Shown: in pieces, positions 45,588 through 54,345 of the stretch
How the letters are laid out: each line of letters begins with the position of its first letter
Position numbering within the stretch: the stretch's first letter is position 1
Assembly (NCBI RefSeq): GCF_019898765.1
Contig: NZ_JAIOKB010000006.1
Location: forward strand, 1-64,000
Length of the DNA: 64,000 nt
Direction: 5' to 3'
From: Sphingomonas yunnanensis
GTDB taxonomy: Bacteria; Pseudomonadota; Alphaproteobacteria; Sphingomonadales; Sphingomonadaceae
The notes under the pieces: model-generated
Told to the model about the DNA's origin: nothing
The model's input: only the letters and a program-made list of their open reading frames with translations
The model's database searches: none
Translations under genes and position numbers: made by a program

Positions 45588-46031
45588 CGGCTGGGCCTCG
45601 AACACCAGCAGCGTGGATGTAGCCGTCGCGCACAAGCGTCCGCGCTCGTCGTGAAGAGTGGCCTCGGCGAAGGCGACGCGCCGACCGACCGAGACGACGC
45701 GTCCCTCCGCGCGACACAGTCCGCTCTCGCTGGTCAGCCCCCGGATGTAGGATATCTTGAGTTCCAGCGTCGTATAGGCTTGCCCGGCCTTCAGGCTCGA
45801 ATGCGCGGCGATGCCACAGGCGCTATCGAGCATTGCAGCGGCGTAGCCGCCGTGCACGCCTCCCATCGGGTTGAGGACGCTCGCATCGGGCCGCCCCTCG
45901 AACACCGAGCGCCCGCGATCAACCTCGACGAGGAATACGCCCAGCGTCTCGCCCATCGTTGGTTGGCGGCCGGCGGCGAGCAGCGCCCTGACCTGCGCCA
46001 GACCGTCTGCCTCGGGCATCATTTCGCTCAT
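45579..46031 (-). CDS. PaaI-family hotdog thioesterase
   Basis: 150 residues. Hotdog-fold signature HGGYAAAMLDSACGIAAHSS, with VDRGRSVFEGRPDASVLNPM before it and TATSTLLVF at the end. PaaI-like thioesterases hydrolyse acyl- or aryl-CoA. Tail-to-tail with the EthD/membrane pair (9-base overlap of 3' ends). Encoded downstream of a TetR regulator on the same strand. Confidence 0.85.
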   Translation of the reverse strand: MSEMMPEADGLAQVRALLAAGRQPTMGETLGVFLVEVDRGRSVFEGRPDASVLNPMGGVHGGYAAAMLDSACGIAAHSSLKAGQAYTTLELKISYIRGLTSESGLCRAEGRVVSVGRRVAFAEATLHDERGRLCATATSTLLVFEAQPSP

Positions 46032-46155
46032 CGTTCGCTCTCCTGCTTCTTACCGAGATTGATATGCGCCGGTAGCGACAGGCCGGATCGTTACGGTGCC
46101 AGAAGTGCCGCAAGCTGGTCGTGGCCGTCCAGATCGGCACGGCCCAGCGTCACGT

Positions 46156-46740
46156 TCATCGGGTGGTTTCTCCTGATATGTCGCTCTCGGCAGCATCACC
46201 TGCGGCCCCGATCCACGCCCGCGTGCTGGTCAGCAGCTCGTCGGCCAGCGCCGGATCGCCGACCGCGCGCGCCATGACGAGAGCGCCCACCATCGCCGAC
46301 CAACGCCCGATTGCATCGCGCCGACGTTCCGCCGGGTCGCCCGCGGGCAAGGAGCGCGCGAACCGGTCGATCTGCGCGTCCAAGCCCTTGGCCATCGCCG
46401 CGCGCGCTTCCGGCGTCTGCTGGCGCATCAGCCCGGCCAGGCTCGCCGTCGGGCATCCTTCGCCGGCGTGATCACGATGCAGCGGCGACAGATAGACGTC
46501 GATCCAGCCTTGCAGATCAGGCATGGTCTCACCCTCGCCAGCGAGCGCGAACGCGACCGTCCGCGCGACCAAATCGTCCTTGGACGCGAAGTGGCTGTAG
46601 AAGCCGCCGTGGGTCTGCCCGGCGGCCTTCATCACCTCCGACACGGTCACCGCATCGAAGCCTCGCTCCCTGAACAAGCGGCTTGCCTCGGTGAGGATGC
46701 GCAACCTGTTCGTCGCCATCTGCTCGCGACTGACCCTCAT
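46156..46740 (-). CDS. TetR family transcriptional regulator
   Basis: 194 residues from ATG 46740 (MRVSREQMATNRLRIL). The HTH is FDAVTVSEVMKAAGQTHGGFYSHF. The C-terminal ligand domain has GEGCPTASLAGLMRQQTPEA, typical of TetR_C-type regulators. It is divergent from the SDR-chemoreceptor chimera, and two palindromes lie between them. A 22-codon stub beginning MNVTLGRADLDGHDQ overlaps its stop codon on the same strand and may be the remnant of a lost gene. Confidence 0.88.
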   Translation of the reverse strand: MRVSREQMATNRLRILTEASRLFRERGFDAVTVSEVMKAAGQTHGGFYSHFASKDDLVARTVAFALAGEGETMPDLQGWIDVYLSPLHRDHAGEGCPTASLAGLMRQQTPEARAAMAKGLDAQIDRFARSLPAGDPAERRRDAIGRWSAMVGALVMARAVGDPALADELLTSTRAWIGAAGDAAESDISGETTR

Positions 46741-46773
46741 GCGAAATCTCCGATCGACGGGCTGACACATTTA

Positions 46774-46814
46774 TGATGGTCATCACATACGCGTTTATCG
46801 TGACCACTGTCACG
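46774..46814. promoter_or_regulatory. Two palindromes between TetR gene and the divergent chimera
   Basis: TGATGGTCATCA (46774-46785) and CGTGACCACTGTCACG (46799-46814) are inverted repeats in the 109-base divergent gap. Such sites are where a TetR repressor would bind to control itself and the divergent gene. Confidence 0.55.
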
Positions 46815-46849
46815 TATATGCTGTTCCAGCCGCAAACGGCAACAACAGG

Positions 46850-47821
46850 ATGACCAAGCCGACCATTCTCATCACCGGCGCCTCGACCGGGATCGGCGCC
46901 ACCTATGCCGATCGTTTCGCCAAGCGCGGCCACGATCTCGTACTGGTGGCCCGCGACGAGGCGCGGCTGAACGCGCTGGCGACGAAGCTGTCGTCGGCGC
47001 ATGGCGTCGCCGTTGACGTGCTGCCCGCCGACCTGACCGACGACGGGCAATTGGCAATTGTCGAGACGCGACTGCGTCTTGGCGCCGCGCTGACCCGGCT
47101 CGCCGCGGGCGATCTATCGCTGCGACTCGAGACCGAGTTCGCAAGCGAGTACGAGAGCCTGCGCCGCGACTTCAATGCCGCCATCGAGGCACTCGCGAGC
47201 ACGCTGGCGACCGTCACGACTGTAGCGATTGGGATCAACAATGGCGCTGGCGATATCCGTCAGGCGTCCGATGACCTGTCACGCCGTACCGAGCAGCAGG
47301 CTGCCGCGCTCGAGGAGACGGCAGCGGCGATGGAGGAGATCACCTCCACCGTTCGTCAGACCGCCGACGGGGCAGCGCGCGCCAACACGCTGGTGTCACA
47401 GGCACGCGCGGGGGCGCAACAGTCCGATGAGGTGGTGCAGCGAGCCGTTGTAGCCATGGAGGGCATCGAGCGTACGTCGGGCGAGATCTCGGAGCTCATC
47501 AGCGTCATCGACGGCATCGCATTCCAGACCAACCTGCTCGCGCTGAACGCCGGCGTCGAGGCGGCCCGCGCGGGTGACGCCGGCAAGGGCTTCGCCGTCG
47601 TGGCCTCGGAGGTTCGTGCACTTGCGCAGCGCTCAGCCGACGCCGCCAAAGACGTAAAGGCGCGCATGACCGCGTCGGCCGAACAGGTGGAGGCTCGTGT
47701 GAGCCTGGTGAGCGCCACCGGTGCCGCGCTCCACGGAACATTCCAAGGGATCGCGATCGGCACGCTAGTGCTTCAGCTGTTTGCGCTCACGAGGTCGATC
47801 GCCTCGACGAAGCAAGGGTAA
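46850..47821 (+). CDS. Chimeric ORF: SDR N-terminus fused to chemoreceptor signalling domain
   Basis: 323 residues. Residues 1 to about 73 are the complete Rossmann start of an SDR ([33 protein letters not shown]). Near residue 74 ([20 protein letters not shown]) it switches to a HAMP domain. The MCP signalling domain follows: [20 protein letters not shown] and [20 protein letters not shown]. The C-terminal signalling helix is cut short after [11 protein letters not shown]. The SDR lacks its catalytic Tyr/Lys and the receptor lacks membrane segments. It looks like a deletion or recombination scar that happens to be in frame; soluble signalling activity cannot be excluded. Confidence 0.85.
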   Translation: MTKPTILITGASTGIGATYADRFAKRGHDLVLVARDEARLNALATKLSSAHGVAVDVLPADLTDDGQLAIVETRLRLGAALTRLAAGDLSLRLETEFASEYESLRRDFNAAIEALASTLATVTTVAIGINNGAGDIRQASDDLSRRTEQQAAALEETAAAMEEITSTVRQTADGAARANTLVSQARAGAQQSDEVVQRAVVAMEGIERTSGEISELISVIDGIAFQTNLLALNAGVEAARAGDAGKGFAVVASEVRALAQRSADAAKDVKARMTASAEQVEARVSLVSATGAALHGTFQGIAIGTLVLQLFALTRSIASTKQG

Positions 47822-48033
47822 GTAGCAAGCTTCCGCCGGCGAGGTCGGTCGCCTTCTCTTAAAATTTCTACCAATGTTGCTGATCGAGGTGAAATCGAAT
47901 TTCCCGGCGATTATCGACATTTGATCTTCCGAGCCGAGCTGGGATCGCGATACTCGCTCATCGCTGTTTACACCCGGGCTCCCGCGACTGCGAGACGGTA
48001 AGGTACTCCCGCTCGAAGGCGTTGAGGAATCCT

Positions 48034-48231
48034 GTGGCTGAGTATCGACTGTATCGCCTGCACAGCCTGAACAAGATCGTCGACGCATTGACATTCCACG
48101 GAGGCGATGACGAGCAGGCAATCGCAGAGGCGATACGTGTCGATCATGCGGAGCACATCCAGATCTGGAGTGGTGCTCGGATGGTTTGCCGGGTTGCACC
48201 GACGGCGGACGGACAGGCCGGGCCGACATAA
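48034..48231 (+). CDS. Small sphingomonad-type protein
   Basis: 65 residues from GTG 48034, with GAGG 8 bases upstream. Begins AEYRLYRLHSLNKIVDALTF and ends with IQIWSGARMVCRVAP. I recall similar short proteins ('AEYR.YFLD..G.I... ..DDEQAI..A......E.W.GAR.V') in sphingomonads. Function unknown. Confidence 0.55.
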   Translation: MAEYRLYRLHSLNKIVDALTFHGGDDEQAIAEAIRVDHAEHIQIWSGARMVCRVAPTADGQAGPT

Positions 48232-48289
48232 TATTCAAGCACGGCTCGCGACGATCCAGAGACGACCGGTTGCAAGGTGCTGCGATACT

Positions 48290-48727
48290 TCAGCTCATGC
48301 GCGTACGAGACACCTCCGCGAGCAGCAATGCGACGATCCGCCTCTCTTCCACCATCTGCTGCTGCAGGCCGGCCACTTGCTCTCGCAACGCATGTCGATA
48401 GCCGTCGACGTCGCGGGCCATGGCATCAGCCGGCCAGCGCGACGTATAGAGCTCGTACCGTTCCCCCGTCGCGATACATGAAGCCTTCAATGCTCGCGCC
48501 TGCTCTGCCCGGCCAGGGTGCGATGACCGAAGCATGGGATCGTAGACCTCGTTGTGCTTGAAAAGCTGGTACGCACGCAGCAGGCGGAACATTCGCCATC
48601 GCGACTGAGCGAGCGTGTCGTGCCAGCTTACCGGCTCGCGCTCGGCAACCTCGGTGGCCAGCGCGATCTCGGCGCGAATGAGGGATTGGTGTCGCTCGAG
48701 TTCAGCGAGCGCATCGGCGGACTTCAT
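48290..48727 (-). CDS. Helical hypothetical protein downstream of a response regulator
   Basis: 145 residues, almost all helical. Features: LAELERHQSLIRAEIALATE and a possible metal/heme-like RLLRAYQLFKHNEVYDP with single His residues. It could be a hemerythrin-like bundle, but the required His/Glu set is incomplete. It is 31 bases downstream of the response regulator and likely co-transcribed. Confidence 0.65.
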   Translation of the reverse strand: MKSADALAELERHQSLIRAEIALATEVAEREPVSWHDTLAQSRWRMFRLLRAYQLFKHNEVYDPMLRSSHPGRAEQARALKASCIATGERYELYTSRWPADAMARDVDGYRHALREQVAGLQQQMVEERRIVALLLAEVSRTRMS

Positions 48728-48758
48728 GCCCGCGTGACCCCAGCTTTCGTCGAGCCTT

Positions 48759-49112
48759 CTAAGCGCACGCAGGCGCGGCCCGCTTGAAAGAAGCGAGTAG
48801 ACTGGCCGCGCTGATCGGCTTGACCAGGATGTCAGCGTAGCCGCGGCAATGGCTGCATGCGTCAGGCCATGCTGTTATAAAAGTGACCGGAACGGGGTAC
48901 ATTCGGCGGATCACTTCCACGGCAGCCGGACCGCTGCCCTCGAGCAGCCGTACGTCCGAGGCGACGAAATCCGGGCGGTGGGTGACGGCCGATGTGATCG
49001 CATCCTGCTCGGTAGCGACGATGTCGACCGTGTCGGCGCCCCCTTCCCGCAGTATGCTCTCGATCTGCATGGCGATGAACGGCTCGTCTTCGATCACAAG
49101 AACGTGGCACAT
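48759..49112 (-). CDS. Single-domain response regulator
   Basis: 117 residues, a receiver domain only. Acidic pair LVIEDEPF, phosphoacceptor Asp in FVASDVRLLEG, Thr/Ser in VTFITAWPD, Lys in DILVKPISAA. No output domain. Probably phosphorylated by a HWE/histidine kinase elsewhere, and works by protein contact. ATG 49112 follows GAGGATGAAGGC. First gene of a two-gene unit. Confidence 0.85.
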   Translation of the reverse strand: MCHVLVIEDEPFIAMQIESILREGGADTVDIVATEQDAITSAVTHRPDFVASDVRLLEGSGPAAVEVIRRMYPVPVTFITAWPDACSHCRGYADILVKPISAASLLASFKRAAPACA

Positions 49113-49326
49113 GCCTTCATCCTCCTCGTCAAGGAGATCAAGAGCCCACTAAAACGCTCTTGTATATAGTACAAAGTTATCAATTTAGATCAACCTTGCG
49201 CGGGACCATGGCAACCGCTCTGTCAAGGAGGAGGCACAAGGTGGCCTTTTGGTTCAGAGAAACTGGGCTTAATACTTGATCTATGTTTTCGTCACGCACG
49301 CGCCACTCCCCCAACCGGTTGTTTGA

Positions 49327-49587
49327 ATGACCCGATTTTTCTTCCAGTTCGCCGGGCGGCCCCGAGATACCGTGGGCATCACATGCACCGACTTGGCGGA
49401 GGCACGGACGAGAGCCGTCCAGCTCCTCGCCGAGCGACTTGCACATCGACCTACCTACGCGGAGGAAGGGCACTGGCGCGTCACCGTAGAAGATGACTGC
49501 CGCCGCCCGTTGTTGAGCGTCACCGTCGCGACGGTTGCCGCACGCGGCGCACCACGCGAGCCCAGCTTAGAAGCAGCTGGAGAATAG
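49327..49587 (+). CDS. DUF6894-type small protein
   Basis: 86 residues. Begins MTRFFFQFAGRPRDTVGITC and continues DLAEARTRAVQLLAERL, with a later HWRVTVEDDCRRPLLSVTV. This matches the layout of the short DUF6894 proteins (F-F...D...GT...DL..AR..A). Function unknown. The following 380 bases hold only a start-less open frame. Confidence 0.7.
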   Translation: MTRFFFQFAGRPRDTVGITCTDLAEARTRAVQLLAERLAHRPTYAEEGHWRVTVEDDCRRPLLSVTVATVAARGAPREPSLEAAGE

Positions 49588-49679
49588 CATATACTCGTGC
49601 GGCACCTGCGAGATGGTACGAGCCAGCCTTCGTACAGGTGGATCTCGCCTGACGCGACATGTGCTCGGATCAAGCGGGA

Positions 49680-49928
49680 CTAAGCTGCTAGCGTGCGATC
49701 GACGGCCTGGCCTACCTCATCACAGCGCTTTGCCAGCGCCAGGTCATGTGCCCGGATCGCGACGATCATCTGATCCACGATGGGCTGGCGCACGCGCTCG
49801 CCGTGCCGCTTGATCAAAGCCGCTGCCGTTCGATCGGTGTCATTGTCAGTCGAGTGCTCACGCCACTTAGATGATCGCTCGCGAGCGTATGCGCCATCGC
49901 GCGATATTCTATCGCCCTTATGACGGGT
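49680..49928 (-). pseudogene. Possible small helical gene without a normal start
   Basis: An open frame of about 82 codons ends at 49680. It reads DRTAAALIKRHGERVRQPIV then AIRAHDLALAKRCDEVGQAV, a protein-like helical sequence. No ATG, GTG or suitable TTG lies at its beginning, and a stop bounds it upstream. Either the start codon has been lost or an unusual start is used. Confidence 0.35.
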
Positions 49929-49968
49929 CTACTAGGAATATAGAAACTTGCTCTATCAGTATGCGCAC

Positions 49969-50340
49969 TTAGATTGCCTTGGCCGGATATGTAAGCAAGC
50001 TCTGATAGATGGACATCAATAGTGAGACAGACTGTTCGGTTGTCTGCCGGCTCTCACCACGATCATCCGCTAGCTCAAGCCGGATCTCGGCCGCAGCGTT
50101 GACCGTCTTGACGGCGTCATCGACCGACAGGACAGACCGGTCGATCAGCTCATGAATAAGGCTCTCGACCAGTAACAAGGCGGCCTCTCCCGCCGCGTCA
50201 TATCGAGTCTTATCCTCCGCCTGGGCGATCGGGCTCAAATTGTCCGGCATGGTGATCATCGCTTTCGATTGCGCCAGGCGAGAGGCAGTGTCCTCCCAGC
50301 CGTCGGCGCCTGCGCTACGTGTCGACGATGGATTGATCAT
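49969..50340 (-). CDS. Small hypothetical protein divergent from the Crp-family gene
   Basis: 123 residues from ATG 50340 (MINPSSTRSAG). Helical, with AALLLVESLIHELIDRSVLS and TEQSVSLLMSIYQSLLTYPA. No recognised family. Divergent from the Crp/Fnr-type regulator with a 94-base gap. Confidence 0.55.
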   Translation of the reverse strand: MINPSSTRSAGADGWEDTASRLAQSKAMITMPDNLSPIAQAEDKTRYDAAGEAALLLVESLIHELIDRSVLSVDDAVKTVNAAAEIRLELADDRGESRQTTEQSVSLLMSIYQSLLTYPAKAI

Positions 50341-50434
50341 AGGAGCGCCGGTGCGAGACCGCCAGAGCGATCTTGATCGCGTATAACAAAGGTGCGCTAT
50401 ATCTATTGTCGGATGCGGCCGTAGGCTCGCGCGC

Positions 50435-51151
50435 ATGCAGAACCGCTTCATCGACAAGCTCAGCCACTACGTCGATCTCTCAGTCGATGAGGTCGCCGCG
50501 CTCACGCGGGCGACGGCGGCAGGGCGCAAAGTTGCAGCGAAAACGGACCTGATTCGCGAAGGCGATCGGCCCGGTCCGGTCTTCGTCATGCTCGATGGCT
50601 GGGCGATGCGCTACAAGATCCTGCCGAACGGATCGCGCCAGATCATGGCCTTCCTCATGCCGGGTGACGCCTGCGACCTCCACATCGGCCTGCTCGCCGA
50701 GATGGACCACAGTATCCAGACGATCACCGCTGCGCGCGTCGCCACCATCTCGCGCTCCGAGATGGACGAGATGCTCGACCAGCACCGCGGCATCGCCCGC
50801 GCCATGTATGTCGCGCAACTGGCCGACGAGGGAACGCTGCGGGCATGGATCGTCAGCATGGGCAGGCGTTCCAGCCTGGAGCGCGTCGCGCACCTCATCT
50901 GCGAGCTGTTCGTCCGTGCGCGCTGGAGCGACGTCACCGAGTCGGCGTTCGAGGTGCCGTTCTCTCAGATCATCCTGGCCGACGCACTCGGCATGACACC
51001 GGTTCACATCAACCGCATGCTGAGAGACCTGCGAACGCGCGACATCATCAGCATGCGGCGCGGCTCGATCTCGATCCTGAACCCGTCAGCCTTGGCTTCC
51101 GTGGCGGGGTTCGATGAGAACTACCTTCATCGGCGCGCCCGTTTGCCTTAA
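50435..51151 (+). CDS. Crp/Fnr family transcriptional regulator
   Basis: 238 residues. Cyclic-nucleotide-binding-like beta roll with LIREGDRPGPVFVMLDGWAM and FLMPGDACDLHIGL. The C-terminal winged HTH is FSQIILADALGMTPVHINRMLRDLR. No cysteine cluster of the FNR type. Sphingomonads carry several such regulators with unknown effectors. It may control the divergent small gene. Confidence 0.87.
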   Translation: MQNRFIDKLSHYVDLSVDEVAALTRATAAGRKVAAKTDLIREGDRPGPVFVMLDGWAMRYKILPNGSRQIMAFLMPGDACDLHIGLLAEMDHSIQTITAARVATISRSEMDEMLDQHRGIARAMYVAQLADEGTLRAWIVSMGRRSSLERVAHLICELFVRARWSDVTESAFEVPFSQIILADALGMTPVHINRMLRDLRTRDIISMRRGSISILNPSALASVAGFDENYLHRRARLP

Positions 51152-51337
51152 CTATCCAGATTTAGCCCCCGTCATTGTCCTTGACTGCGTCTTCCAACGC
51201 GCTCGCCACCGATCCGGCTCGCGGTTCAGCCCTGCGGCATGATGTCGGTGCGGCTTCACGCGCATGATCGACCTGTTCGCCTCCGCCGATGCCCTTCACG
51301 TCCGCTGCCGCAACAGCGCGCGCGAAGCCGGCATGGC

Positions 51338-51505
51338 TCAGCGATCGTTGATCTCGTCCGTACCGGCGCTGTCCGCCTGCTGCTTCCTCCCGATCTCTCT
51401 CTGAGTCTCGCCATCCCTTCGCACCGAGTGGTGGCCCGCCCGCGACTTCATCGTTCCGATCGCCTCGTTCAGACGGCCGACCAACCTCATGAAGGCGCTG
51501 CTCAT
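51338..51505 (-). CDS. CsbD-like small stress protein
   Basis: 55 residues, MSSAFMRLVGRLNEAIGTMK then RRDGETQREIGRKQQ. The N.AIG..K...G......G..Q...GK.Q pattern resembles CsbD proteins. Its ATG overlaps the stop of the preceding gene (ATGA), so both are one unit. Function of CsbD in stress is not established. Confidence 0.5.
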   Translation of the reverse strand: MSSAFMRLVGRLNEAIGTMKSRAGHHSVRRDGETQREIGRKQQADSAGTDEINDR

Positions 51506-51651
51506 AACGATCCCTCAGTGTCAGGTGACGATGGATCGATCTTCTGATCCTTCGTGCTGCCGTAATTCTCGTTGCCGCTGGTGCTGTCCGCACGTTTGGC
51601 GGGTCGATCGGTCCTCGCCCGCTTGTCTTCGCTACGATGATCGTCCGTCAT
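51502..51651 (-). CDS. 49-residue hydrophilic hypothetical protein
   Basis: Begins MTDDHRSEDKRARTDRPAKR and is charged and low-complexity. The frame is open further upstream. Its stop overlaps the start of the CsbD-like gene, which supports translation. Function unknown. Confidence 0.4.
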   Translation of the reverse strand: MTDDHRSEDKRARTDRPAKRADSTSGNENYGSTKDQKIDPSSPDTEGSL

Positions 51652-51876
51652 AAGGTCGGGCTCCTCCAAAAAGGTAAGCAGAAGCCGGGACGCGCCCTCA
51701 TCATTGCGGCGAGCCGAGCTCGATCCTGCGCGCGAGCTCCTTGAACAAGACAGCTCCTTCGCGGATCGCTCATACACATTAAAACGAGTGTGCAGCTCGG
51801 TATTTAGCGCAAACTCTCGTTCTACAAACTCCTCGTCGCTGCCGTGCTATCTGGTGTCGGCGACAGCGCATCTGGA

Positions 51877-52053
51877 TCAAGGGCGCTGCAGCGTTCGCGA
51901 AGCGGTCTCGTCGCCGAGGGTCACGATCGCGGCGTATCTCTGTGCCATCTCGAGATGTATCGCCCGTATGGCCGGATCGAGCGCTTGATCAGCGAGACGC
52001 CGGGATGACGCTTCCCTCACGCGATAGTAATCGGGATTATTCGCATCGGTCAT
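51877..52053 (-). CDS. Small sphingomonad-type helical protein
   Basis: 58 residues, MTDANNPDYYRVREASSRRL then DPAIRAIHLEMAQRYAAI. It resembles a family of tiny helical proteins with a 'YYR.RA..E...A..A..P..R..H..LA..Y..R' layout, common in sphingomonads. Function unknown. Confidence 0.55.
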   Translation of the reverse strand: MTDANNPDYYRVREASSRRLADQALDPAIRAIHLEMAQRYAAIVTLGDETASRTLQRP

Positions 52054-52268
52054 AGCAGCTTTGCCCCACTCGCCTGAACGAAACGCATCACCTCACCCGA
52101 ACCTACTCGCTCTGCCATATCTTTGATTCAAATGTGTCAAGATCCGGTCGGTTAGACGGACGCGGACGACACACCATCTACTCGCCGGACGAGCGAGATA
52201 CGCTTTGGACGCAGGCGGCTCTGTCAAAGCTGATGCACCTGCGGCCCTCGCCGGGGTAGGGGAGGCGC

Positions 52269-52934
52269 ATGCCCCTTCCGCGCAAGCCAACCAGTCCGTT
52301 CCGCTACTTCAACTCGTCGCCCGAGGTGATCCGGCTGGTGGTGCTGATGTACGTGCGCTTCCCTCCGTCGCTGCGGAACGTGGAGGACCTGCTGTTCGAG
52401 CGCGGGATCGACATCTGCCACGATGCGGTGAGGCTGTGGTGGAACAGGTTGGGTCCGCTGTTCGCGGGCGAGGTGCGGCGCCAGCGGGTGAGCCGGATGC
52501 GGGGCTTTCGCCACTGGCGCTGGCACCTCGACGAGATGTACGTGAAGCTGAACGGCGAGATGGTCTACCTGTGGCGCGCCGTCGATCACGAGGGTGAGGT
52601 GCTCGAGAGCTACGTCACCAAGGCCCGCGACAAGAAGGCTGCGCTCGCCTTCATGAAGAGAGCGCTCAAGCGCCACGGCTCGCCTGAGGCGATCACCACC
52701 GACGGTCTGCGCTCCTACGGTGCTGCACTGACGGAGCTAGGCAGCCGCGAGAAGCAGGAGGTGGGACGCTGGGCCAACAACCGGGTGGAGAACTCGCACC
52801 TGCCGTTCAGGCGACGAGAGCGGGCGATGCCGCGATTTCGGCAGATGCGCACGCTTTCATACGTCTACTTGCCGGCACAGCGGCACATGGCGCCCAAGCT
52901 GCGCGCCTTCGTGGATTACGTCCGCGAGACATAG
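52269..52934 (+). CDS. IS6-family transposase, C-terminus replaced
   Basis: 221 residues. DDE catalytic residues are present: Asp in WHLDEMYVK, Asp in TTDGLRSY, Glu in RVENSHLPFRRRER. The N-terminus has FRYFNSSPEVIRLVVLMYVR and FERGIDICHDAVRLW. After FRQMRTLS the sequence no longer matches IS6 enzymes but reads YVYLPAQRHMAPKLRAFVDY, a LysR-like ending. The catalytic core is intact; the C-terminal tail is foreign. Confidence 0.85.
   Translation: MPLPRKPTSPFRYFNSSPEVIRLVVLMYVRFPPSLRNVEDLLFERGIDICHDAVRLWWNRLGPLFAGEVRRQRVSRMRGFRHWRWHLDEMYVKLNGEMVYLWRAVDHEGEVLESYVTKARDKKAALAFMKRALKRHGSPEAITTDGLRSYGAALTELGSREKQEVGRWANNRVENSHLPFRRRERAMPRFRQMRTLSYVYLPAQRHMAPKLRAFVDYVRET
52857..52934 (+). pseudogene. 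LysR regulator 3' remnant fused to the transposase
   Basis: The last ~24 codons read YVYLPAQRHMAPKLRAFVDY, the usual C-terminus of LysR regulators (VYP..RHL.P.VRAFVDFL). Only the end of the gene is left, in frame with the transposase. This marks a deletion joining an IS6 element to a former LysR gene. Confidence 0.7.
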
Positions 52935-53044
52935 CCGCCGCGTTTTCGTCCTGATCAGATCATAAAGACCCTTTACTTCTCGGAGGCCCTCCTTGCGGTA
53001 TTAGCCGGTGGTATATTTGGGCGGGATCACCGCCTTGCAGGTCG

Positions 53045-53107
53045 ACATGAATGGATGGCCGAAGTCGGGAAGCCAGCATTACTCTGTGGATGTCGCTTTC
53101 TGGGTCC
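53045..53107 (+). repeat. Dispersed intergenic repeat, copy I
   Basis: ACATGAATGGATGGCCGAAG at the left and CTTTCTGGGTCCAC at the right, with a degenerate middle. It lies in the 306-base gap between the IS6 element and the nuclease gene, which otherwise shows no gene. The next copy to the left is H at 39 kb, so this one is isolated. Confidence 0.7.
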
Positions 53108-53240
53108 ACCGCCGCGTACGTACAGCCTCAGGCTGAGGCGACCCACACGGGCGAGCCCTGCTCATTGTGATGGCGGGTCGGCGCTCGCCGGAACTCTACC
53201 ATCCGGCGGATCAAGCGTCCGTCGGCTGAGGAGAACGACG

Positions 53241-54302
53241 TTGAGCTGGACCCGATCGATCCGCATGGCGCTGGCTGCGCTACCGCTGATAGGCGCACTC
53301 GCGCCTCAACCCGCATTCGCATGGAATGCCTACGGCCATGAGGTGATCGCCTGGATCGCCGAGAAGGACCTGCGCGCCCGTCTGATCGCCGATTATGGCC
53401 CCACGCTCGGCGTGAAATACTGGCTCGTGCTGCAGGATCTGATCAGCAGCGACCCGTGGGTCACGCAGTATCAGACGCAGGTGCAGCCGGGCAAATGGCA
53501 CCTCGCTGACGTCGCCACCTGGGCGGACTGGCTACGCGGCGACAATGACGCGGATGGGATCGCCGACACAGACGACAATGTCGATCACTCGGTGCGGCTC
53601 CCGCTGACGTCAGCGACGGTCCCTGCGCACCCTTGTACGGATCCTTCGACGAAGCGCTGCGCTGACGATGCGGTCACCTTCTACGCCGCGAAGATCGCGC
53701 GACTGAACAGCCTTTCGGCTGACGAGCGGCGTGCGGCGCTCAAATATGTGGTCCATCTCGTCGGCGACCTGCACCAGCCGCTGCACGGTTCTGATCCGAT
53801 CGGCTACAACTACGTGTATCTCCCAAACCAGCCTGGGGATTTTACCATCCCGGACGCGTGGATTTTGAACCCAGCAGAATACGACAAGGTCAATCCGCAC
53901 CATTATTGGCAGATCCATTCGGTCTGGGACCGGAACATCATCAATGACCGCGCGATCGCGAAAGGTTGGGTGCATAATTTCGCGCTGTTCGCCGACGATG
54001 TCAGTGCGCAGATCGGCACGGGGGTGAGGGTCGACGGCGCCCCACGCGACTGGGCGGTGGAGAGCCGCGAGTGGGCGCGCGTCTCGATCTACCAGGATCA
54101 GGGCTACGTCACCCTGCCGATCTGTGGAGGCCAGGGTAATCCGTCGTGCGACATCGAGCATCGTACCACGCTCGATTATGACTATACGACACGCAAATAC
54201 CCGATCGTCGCGACGCGACTTCAACAGGCTGGTCTGCGGCTCTCGTGTGTCCTGTACAAGGCGCTGACCACGAAGGACCCCTGCAACGTCCCGACAGGGT
54301 GA
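53241..54302 (+). CDS. S1/P1 nuclease
   Basis: 353 residues from TTG 53241, chosen because GAGGAGAACGACG precedes it; ATG 53265 also works. Signal peptide ends AFA, leaving mature Trp-1: WNAYGHEVIAWIAE, which supplies zinc ligands in this family. Further ligands are in KWHLADVATWADW, HLVGDLHQPLH and HHYWQIHSVWD. The enzyme cleaves single-stranded nucleic acid and 3'-nucleotides in the periplasm or outside the cell, for phosphate or nucleotide scavenging. A strong hairpin follows the stop. Confidence 0.87.
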   Translation: MSWTRSIRMALAALPLIGALAPQPAFAWNAYGHEVIAWIAEKDLRARLIADYGPTLGVKYWLVLQDLISSDPWVTQYQTQVQPGKWHLADVATWADWLRGDNDADGIADTDDNVDHSVRLPLTSATVPAHPCTDPSTKRCADDAVTFYAAKIARLNSLSADERRAALKYVVHLVGDLHQPLHGSDPIGYNYVYLPNQPGDFTIPDAWILNPAEYDKVNPHHYWQIHSVWDRNIINDRAIAKGWVHNFALFADDVSAQIGTGVRVDGAPRDWAVESREWARVSIYQDQGYVTLPICGGQGNPSCDIEHRTTLDYDYTTRKYPIVATRLQQAGLRLSCVLYKALTTKDPCNVPTG

Positions 54303-54312
54303 GGCGAGGGGG

Positions 54313-54340
54313 CCGCCGCCCGGTTGTGACCGGGCGGCGG
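54313..54340. terminator. Strong GC hairpin between convergent genes
   Basis: CCGCCGCCCGG, a 6-base loop and CCGGGCGGCGG form an 11-bp stem. It separates the nuclease stop (54302) from the convergent SGNH hydrolase stop (54346). No T run, but position and stability suggest a bidirectional terminator. Confidence 0.6.
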
Positions 54341-54345
54341 TCGCG

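Larger units (their letters stand above)
52217..52934 (+). mobile_element. IS6-family insertion sequence, right end lost
   Basis: A terminal-repeat-like left end (GGCTCTGTCAAAGC) begins at 52217, 52 bases before the transposase start, as in IS6 elements. No matching right inverted repeat (GCTTTGACAGAGCC) occurs in the next 300 bases. The transposase tail is replaced by unrelated sequence (see the LysR remnant). The element is therefore a truncated, probably immobile copy. Confidence 0.75.

Noticed and set aside
54313..54340. GC palindrome as a regulator site
   Set aside because: It lies between two convergent stop codons and forms an 11-bp stem, so terminator is the better reading.
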